A stretch of 6,651 nt of DNA from Tannerella sp. (GTDB lineage: Bacteria > Bacteroidota > Bacteroidia > Bacteroidales > Tannerellaceae). Positions 1 through 4,961 of this stretch are shown here, piece by piece. Location: contig JAIRLL010000075.1 of assembly GCA_031259505.1 (NCBI GenBank), forward strand, positions 1 to 6,651, given 5' to 3'. Position numbers and translations under genes: made by a program. Under the pieces are notes generated by a model. It was given only the letters and a program-made list of their open reading frames with translations. It had not been told where the DNA came from and did no database searches. Each line of letters opens with the position of its first letter. The first letter of the stretch is position 1.

Positions 1-2637
1 CAGACCGTCAAAGCCAACCCGCTGGGATTGCTGCTTTCCGTGATTACTGCCGTGATTACTGCCGTTGTCCTGTTCAGGAAAAGAACGGACGAATTGACGG
101 AGGCTCAAAAAATATCGGCGAATATCACTGAAAAACAGAAGGAACTGACCGAACAGTACACCCGGTCGGTTATGGATGAACGTTCGGAACTGAACACACT
201 CGTAAATACAATCATTAACGTCAACGACAATAACCGGCTGAGAGATTCGCTGATAAAAAAACTCAACGAAAAATATCCCGAATTCCTCAAAAATCTTGAT
301 CTTGAAAAAATCTCAAACGACGAACTGCTTTTTCGTCTGAAAAATGTCAATGACGAATATGACCGGAAGATCCGCAATATGGCGTTGCAGGCAAAAATAG
401 ACGCGAACACCGATGCTTCCGTGAAAAGTGAAACCCGGAAATTAGAGATAGAACAGGAACTGCAGGATCTGTACCGCGAAAGCTACAGGCTGTCCGGGAA
501 AGAGTTCGATAAGCGAAAAAAAGCGCTGGATGACGAATACCGTCAACTCAACCTGAATATCGAGGGCTATAAGAAGTCGGTCGACGGATTTGTCGAAGAA
601 CAGAAGCGGCTCACACAATCCATGGTAGAGACAGGCTCTTCCGAATATTACAAAAAACAGATGGAATCACTGCAAAACGCAATCCGTATTCAGTCGGAAC
701 GGGCAGAATCGGCCATGGAGCAGGGAGACGAAGCACGCAGAAAATTCTATCGGGAGCAGGCAGACATGTACGTCAAACAACTGGAAGAGGCAACGAAACA
801 GTATGAAAATGCGGTAAATGCCGAAATCGAAGCGCAGAAGCAGCTTGAAAAGTCTGCAGCCGGACTGACAGAAGCCACCGGCTCGCTGATACAGGCAAAA
901 AAAGACGAGATCAAAGAAGCCGAAAAACTCCCCGAAACGACAGAGGAAGAAATCACCGTCAAAAACCGCCGTCTCAAACAGCTCAAAGACGAACTCGCCG
1001 CGCTCGAAAACCTGGGCGTCGAAAAGGATAAAGGCGCAAAAGCCGCCAAAAAAGAAGCGAAGGAGCAGACCGAAGCCGACCGCCTGATGCTCGAATCGAT
1101 GAAGCGCACGCACGCCGGACAACTGCAACTGCTCGAAGAAAAACGCAACAGCCGCCTCGAAGAATTGCAGGACGAAGAGACGGATCAGAAACTCTACGCC
1201 CTGCGCGCCGCCGAAATCGAATCCGAACATGCCTCGGAACGTCTTGAAGTCATTAAAAAATTCGGCGAACAGGTAACGGCCGCCGAGTTCGAAAATGCCG
1301 AAAGCCGTCAGAAAGCCGTCGCCGAAAGCAGCAAAGAGATCATCGACGCCGAAACCGCCCTCGCCAAATCGAAAGACAGAATACAGCGACTCTATCTCAA
1401 AACATCGGCCGACTTCGAACGCCAGTTCCGCATCAAAACGTGGACGCAGCGCAAAGAAGAGGAGCTGGCCCTTCTGGCGCGCTATCGCGACCGGGAGCTG
1501 ATAGACGAAGAAACATACCGTACAGCCGTTGCCGCCGTCGAAAAGAAGTACGCCGACGAACAGTTCCGTGCGCGTCGGGAATATGAACTCGACAATATGC
1601 GACAGCTCTACGATGCCGAAATGGAAGCCCTCGCGCAGCAGCACGCACGTCAGCTCCTCACGGAAGAAGAGTTCGAACAGGCCAGACTGAAGATCAAACT
1701 CGGATACGCCGCCGAACTGGTCAAACAGCAGCAGCAGTACGCGCAGCATGCCTTCGACACGGTCAAAGCCCTCGAAGAAAGCGAGACCGCCTCGCTTCAG
1801 GCCGAATACGCCAGACGCGAAGCCGCCCTGATGCAGCTGTACAGCGAGGGCCTTATGGCGACCGAAGAGTACAACACGCAAAAAGAACAGCTCGACTACG
1901 AACAGCGCGTGAAGGAGTTGGAAGTGCAGAAGAAATACGCCGACGTCAATTTCGCGATGCAGGCCTCGCAGATCATCGCCACGGGCGCCGTGGCCGCCAT
2001 TCAGGCCTTTTCGGCGATGGCCTCCATTCCGGTAGTCGGGCCGGCCCTCGGGGCGATCGCCGCCGCCGCCGTGGCCGTCACCACCGCACTGCAACTGGCG
2101 AAAGCCAAAGCCGAGCGCGACCGCGTGAAAGCCATGACGCTCGAAGCGCCCGGCGGCGGCAGCGATTCGGCCTCAAAGGTCAAAACCGGCAGCATCCAGC
2201 TGCAGCCCGGTTTCGCCGAAGGCGGCAGCAACACCGGCGATAACGGCGACATGCGCGGTGGCGGCTACACCGGCCGCGGCGCAAAATACGACGTCGCCGG
2301 CTGGCTGCCCGTCCATTCGGGCGAGTACGTCGTCGACGCCGGCAGCCTGAAATACCCCGACGTGGCCGACAAGGTACGCGCCATCGAGCGCGTGCGCCGC
2401 CGTCACACCTCGCGCAATCCCCTCCCGCGCGGCTTTGCCGAAGGCGGCAGCAACACCGGCGACGACGCCGGCATATATACCGAAACCGTTACCCTCGACG
2501 CCCGCGCCGCCCGGCAGTTAGTCGACGTCCTCACCCGCCTTGCCGAGGGCGACATCCGCGTCAACTACGGCATCACCGAACTCGAAGCAAAACAGCGCGA
2601 CAAACTGACCGCCGAATCCAGCTTCACCAAAAAGTGA
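1..2637 (+). CDS. Phage tail tape measure protein, 5'-truncated by window
   Basis: This is the C-terminal 878 residues of a tail tape measure protein, which fills the tail tube, sets its length and is released during DNA ejection. The frame is open from base 1, so the true start lies upstream; the first start-like codon (TTG at 28) is not a credible start. The left edge reads KANPLGLL followed by a hydrophobic stretch (SVITAVITAVVLF), a segment typical of Bacteroidales tape measure proteins. Next come about 600 residues rich in Glu, Lys, Gln and Ala with coiled-coil character. They include three related helical units starting near 1468, 1627 and 1825 (pattern AL..LY..GL...EEY). An Ala/Gly-rich hydrophobic segment follows at 1963-2100. 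The end is Gly-rich, with GGYTGRGAKYD (from 2257) and GEYVV (2320-2334), motifs I associate with this family. The first ~900 bases are clearly AT-richer than the rest. Length, coiled coil, hydrophobic segments and position before tail-tip genes agree; no enzymatic domain is seen. Confidence 0.88.
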   Translation, partial: QTVKANPLGLLLSVITAVITAVVLFRKRTDELTEAQKISANITEKQKELTEQYTRSVMDERSELNTLVNTIINVNDNNRLRDSLIKKLNEKYPEFLKNLDLEKISNDELLFRLKNVNDEYDRKIRNMALQAKIDANTDASVKSETRKLEIEQELQDLYRESYRLSGKEFDKRKKALDDEYRQLNLNIEGYKKSVDGFVEEQKRLTQSMVETGSSEYYKKQMESLQNAIRIQSERAESAMEQGDEARRKFYREQADMYVKQLEEATKQYENAVNAEIEAQKQLEKSAAGLTEATGSLIQAKKDEIKEAEKLPETTEEEITVKNRRLKQLKDELAALENLGVEKDKGAKAAKKEAKEQTEADRLMLESMKRTHAGQLQLLEEKRNSRLEELQDEETDQKLYALRAAEIESEHASERLEVIKKFGEQVTAAEFENAESRQKAVAESSKEIIDAETALAKSKDRIQRLYLKTSADFERQFRIKTWTQRKEEELALLARYRDRELIDEETYRTAVAAVEKKYADEQFRARREYELDNMRQLYDAEMEALAQQHARQLLTEEEFEQARLKIKLGYAAELVKQQQQYAQHAFDTVKALEESETASLQAEYARREAALMQLYSEGLMATEEYNTQKEQLDYEQRVKELEVQKKYADVNFAMQASQIIATGAVAAIQAFSAMASIPVVGPALGAIAAAAVAVTTALQLAKAKAERDRVKAMTLEAPGGGSDSASKVKTGSIQLQPGFAEGGSNTGDNGDMRGGGYTGRGAKYDVAGWLPVHSGEYVVDAGSLKYPDVADKVRAIERVRRRHTSRNPLPRGFAEGGSNTGDDAGIYTETVTLDARAARQLVDVLTRLAEGDIRVNYGITELEAKQRDKLTAESSFTKK
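38..61 (+). repeat. 12-bp tandem duplication in tape measure hydrophobic segment
   Basis: Two perfect adjacent copies of CCGTGATTACTG (38-49 and 50-61) are followed by four more matching bases (62-65). The unit is four codons long, so it keeps the frame and yields VITA-VITA inside a predicted membrane-type helix. It looks like a recent slippage or duplication event that extends the helix by about one turn. Confidence 0.85.
2215..2462 (+). repeat. 26-bp perfect direct repeat flanking the GEYVV module
   Basis: The 26 bases at 2215-2240 recur exactly at 2437-2462, 222 bp (74 codons) apart and in the same frame. The encoded peptides are GFAEGGSNTGDNGD and GFAEGGSNTGDDAG. Bases just outside the core differ only by synonymous changes for the shared Gly-Phe (GGTTTC versus GGCTTT). 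Between the copies lies the GGYTG...GEYVV module; only the C-terminal tail follows the second copy. Identity at the base level, including third positions, argues for recent duplication or gene conversion rather than peptide-level convergence. Confidence 0.9.
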
Positions 2638-2643
2638 CATCCC

Positions 2644-2727
2644 CCACTAACCACTAACCACTAACCACTAACCACTAATCACTAACCACTAACCACTAAT
2701 CACTAACCACTAACCACTAACCACTAA
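2644..2727 (+). repeat. Twelve-copy 7-bp tandem repeat filling the intergenic spacer
   Basis: Twelve head-to-tail copies of CCACTAA run without interruption from 2644 to 2727; copies 6 (2679-2685) and 9 (2700-2706) read TCACTAA. The array begins 6 bases after the tape measure stop and ends 4 bases before the next ATG. There is no G on the + strand between the stop codon and that ATG. Because 7 is not a multiple of 3, the TAA in each unit falls in all three + frames in turn, and the complementary TAG (unit TTAGTGG) does the same on the - strand. The transcript here would be an unstructured C/A-rich leader with no Shine-Dalgarno sequence. Function is unknown; insulation of translation, a ribosome-access leader, or a recombination-prone spacer are all possible. 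Confidence 0.95.
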
Positions 2728-2731
2728 AACA

Positions 2732-4900
2732 ATGAGCCTAAAAATAAGAAAACAGACCGGCGAAATCTTCGACCTCCCGCCGGATTTCATCATCGAAGGC
2801 GAAAAAAACAGCCCACTGTTTACCGTCAGGGGCAGTCAGACCGTATCGATCACCTTCCCCTCCACGCCGCACAACCGTCGCCTGCTCGACGACGCCGCCC
2901 GTCTCGACCGCAGCGAAAAACCCGGCCAGACCGTTCCCGTGGCAATCGAATCCGGCGGCGCGCAGCAAACCGGCCTGATGGCCATCAACAGCGCCTCGCC
3001 CGCATTCATCAGCGCCAACATCGGCTTCGACGAGGCGGAACTCTACAGCCGCATGGGCGAAGTGCAGTTAAAGGATTTGCCCGACCTGCCCTCCGTCTCG
3101 TTCGGAGGCGCCACGACCGCACAGAAAGTCGCCTCCATGATGGCGCATCTCACCGCCGTGATGAATGAAGAAGTCGAAGCCGACTATTTCATCTTTCCCG
3201 TCACGCTCAAGTCCGACACCGTCGAACCGACCGAAGAACAGCCCGATGCAAAAATATATCAGGTCATCCTGAACGAACTGTATTTTAACCACATGAGTCT
3301 TATCCCCTGGACAGCCTCCCTGAAATCCGTGCAGCACCGTCTGCTCGCGTGGCTTGTCGACGGCGAAGAGGTCTATATCGATGCGCCGCCGGGATACGGC
3401 GCCTCGCCGTTCCTGAAAGTCTGGCGCATCCTGGAACTGATTTTCGACAGACATTTCAACTGCAAAATAGAAGAAAATCCTTTCCGCACACATCGACAGC
3501 TCCGCAAACTTGTCATGCTCAACAACGTGATGGACGCCGTCGTCACCGGCACGCTCCACTATCGCGACATGATGCCCGACCTCACCGTCAAGGCCTTCCT
3601 CGATATGCTCTACAACCGTTTCGGGATGCTGTATTTCATTGATTCGAACACGCAAACCGTCCGGCTGCGGTTTCTGCGCGACATACTCACCCTGCCGCCG
3701 TCCGTCGACCTGGACGCCATGAAAACGGAAGAGCCCTCCATCAGCTATTCGCCTCAGAAGCAACTAAGAATCACAGCTATACGCGGAGCCGCAGGCGCGT
3801 TCTTCTCCACCGCCGTACTGCGCGACACGTACGAGGAGTTTCTCGACGAATACGATCATCAGTTCACGGACTTCACCGGACAGGATATTCCTTCCGGCGA
3901 CGGCGTCGACAACTGTTTTTCCTGCGCCGCAAGCATGTATCTTATCTTCGAACAGGTCTTTCCCTCGTTTCAGGCGTACACGCGCAAGGTGCGCCGTTCG
4001 TCGGACTTTTTCGACTGGGATCGCAAAACGCCCGGTCTTGAATACGAAGAAATCAGCCACACGGACATCAGCCTGCCCTTCGACAAAAGCAGCGGGAGAG
4101 ACAGCGAAGCATGGCTCTTCTACGGCGAAGGAATGAAACATCGATATTCGAATGTGGTAGTGGAAGGCGAAACGCGGAAAGAAGACGAAAACGCCGCACA
4201 GCCGGCGATGGCCTTCGGATGGGGTATGACAAAACACACCGCGCCGGGTTCGCAGAACTGGTTCTGGGCGTCGCAGATCAACCGCAATGCGGAAGGCGAC
4301 TTTATGTACGACGAAGATATGATCCGCTACGACATTTCTTTGACCGTCAACCGCGAAGACGGTCTCTTCAACCGCTTCTGGAAGGAATACGACGCCTTCC
4401 TGCGACATTCCGCCCAGGAAGTAAAATGCAGCCTCAAACTCCCCGACGCCGAACTTGTGCGTATGAGGACGGACTGTGTGATGCTGCTCAACTTCCAGCC
4501 GCTCGTCCCCGAACAGTTCAGGTTCAAACTCAACGACCCGAGAGGTATCTGCGAAGCCGTGTTCCGCACGCTGCGCCTCTATGAACCTTACGACCTCGAG
4601 GCCGAACAGGGTATCCCTGTCTATATCGATCAGAAATACTGGTGGAAACCCGTGCAGGTCAACGTGCCGCAACCGTCATGGACGCCCGATTCGATCGAAG
4701 CCGACGACCTTGGGCCCGGCTTCGTGACCGTCGACGGCCGTAACGTCAGTACAAATCTGATGTTCATACTGCCTCCCACCGACGCCCAGTACCTCGCGCT
4801 GGAAACGATACAACTGGTATACAGTACCATATGGAAAAAGGCCGGCGAACCGGACGTGTCCGTCACCTCGACCGTCACCTACACCCCGACGCTGCTGTAA
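2732..4900 (+). CDS. Phage tail/baseplate structural protein (hub-like), uncharacterised family
   Basis: The product has 722 residues and no signal peptide or membrane segment. The N-terminus (residues about 18-52) has IIEGEKNSPLF and then SITFPSTPHNRRLL. I associate this "P-[AS]-T-x-x-N-R" entry motif with large uncharacterised proteins directly downstream of tape measure genes in Bacteroidales phages. The remainder is a mixed globular sequence rich in aromatic and acidic residues, with no catalytic motif I recognise; the C-terminal third includes IDQKYWWKPV. The position directly after the tape measure and before a tail-fibre-like gene suggests a distal-tail or baseplate hub component. That role is inferred from gene order, not from a recognised domain. 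The ATG at 2732 is chosen because the heptamer array blocks every frame upstream; the bases before it are AAAACA, an A-rich non-Shine-Dalgarno context. GC-rich codon use matches the later part of the tape measure gene. Confidence 0.8.
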   Translation: MSLKIRKQTGEIFDLPPDFIIEGEKNSPLFTVRGSQTVSITFPSTPHNRRLLDDAARLDRSEKPGQTVPVAIESGGAQQTGLMAINSASPAFISANIGFDEAELYSRMGEVQLKDLPDLPSVSFGGATTAQKVASMMAHLTAVMNEEVEADYFIFPVTLKSDTVEPTEEQPDAKIYQVILNELYFNHMSLIPWTASLKSVQHRLLAWLVDGEEVYIDAPPGYGASPFLKVWRILELIFDRHFNCKIEENPFRTHRQLRKLVMLNNVMDAVVTGTLHYRDMMPDLTVKAFLDMLYNRFGMLYFIDSNTQTVRLRFLRDILTLPPSVDLDAMKTEEPSISYSPQKQLRITAIRGAAGAFFSTAVLRDTYEEFLDEYDHQFTDFTGQDIPSGDGVDNCFSCAASMYLIFEQVFPSFQAYTRKVRRSSDFFDWDRKTPGLEYEEISHTDISLPFDKSSGRDSEAWLFYGEGMKHRYSNVVVEGETRKEDENAAQPAMAFGWGMTKHTAPGSQNWFWASQINRNAEGDFMYDEDMIRYDISLTVNREDGLFNRFWKEYDAFLRHSAQEVKCSLKLPDAELVRMRTDCVMLLNFQPLVPEQFRFKLNDPRGICEAVFRTLRLYEPYDLEAEQGIPVYIDQKYWWKPVQVNVPQPSWTPDSIEADDLGPGFVTVDGRNVSTNLMFILPPTDAQYLALETIQLVYSTIWKKAGEPDVSVTSTVTYTPTLL

Positions 4901-4916
4901 CACATCTTTTCTGTCC

Positions 4917-4947
4917 TTTTCAGGTAGCGACTGTCGCCCTATTTTTG
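4917..4947 (+). promoter_or_regulatory. Possible Bacteroidota-type promoter before third gene
   Basis: TATTTTTG at 4940-4947 fits the Bacteroidota -7 consensus TAnnTTTG exactly. Nineteen bases upstream lies TTTT (4917-4920), a three-of-four match to the -33 TTTG box. A start site some 5-8 bases downstream would give a leader of only about 10 bases. The spacer is AT-rich and short, so chance is a real alternative, and the same bases can be read as a hairpin plus T run. Low confidence. Confidence 0.3.
4922..4946 (+). terminator. Weak hairpin followed by T5, terminator-like
   Basis: GCGA (4927-4930) pairs with TCGC (4934-4937) around a CTG loop. AGG (4922-4924) can pair with CCT (4938-4940) across a two-base TA bulge. 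After A4941 comes a run of five T (4942-4946). The shape is that of a weak intrinsic terminator or attenuator between the second and third genes. The stem is short and bulged, so strong termination is unlikely; partial attenuation or coincidence are equally plausible. Confidence 0.25.
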
Positions 4948-4949
4948 TC

Positions 4950-4961
4950 GGAAAAAAAACG
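4950..4961 (+). promoter_or_regulatory. A-rich translation initiation region, no Shine-Dalgarno
   Basis: GG followed by eight consecutive A (4952-4959) and CG sits directly before the ATG at 4962. There is no AGGAGG-like element within 20 bases. A-rich tracts in place of Shine-Dalgarno sequences are typical of Bacteroidota initiation regions, which supports this ATG over the in-frame Met at codon 10. The A8 run is also prone to length change by slippage. Confidence 0.5.

Noticed and set aside
667..2094. 475-codon open frame on the - strand
   Set aside because: It lies fully inside the tape measure gene, is rich in Phe, Gly, Leu and Val as expected from reading GAA/GCC-rich codons backwards, and has no recognisable domain. 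It is a shadow of codon bias.
2644..2727. CRISPR array or attachment site
   Set aside because: The units are 7 bp with no spacers, and no integrase or cas gene is visible. It is a simple tandem repeat.
3764..4672. 302-codon open frame on the - strand within the second gene
   Set aside because: It is fully antisense to a well-supported gene, with low-complexity Val/Phe/Glu/Arg content, no initiation context and no family resemblance.
4952..4959. A8 run as a programmed frameshift site
   Set aside because: It lies after the stop of the second gene and before the start of the third, so no translating ribosome needs to shift there. It fits an A-rich initiation region better.
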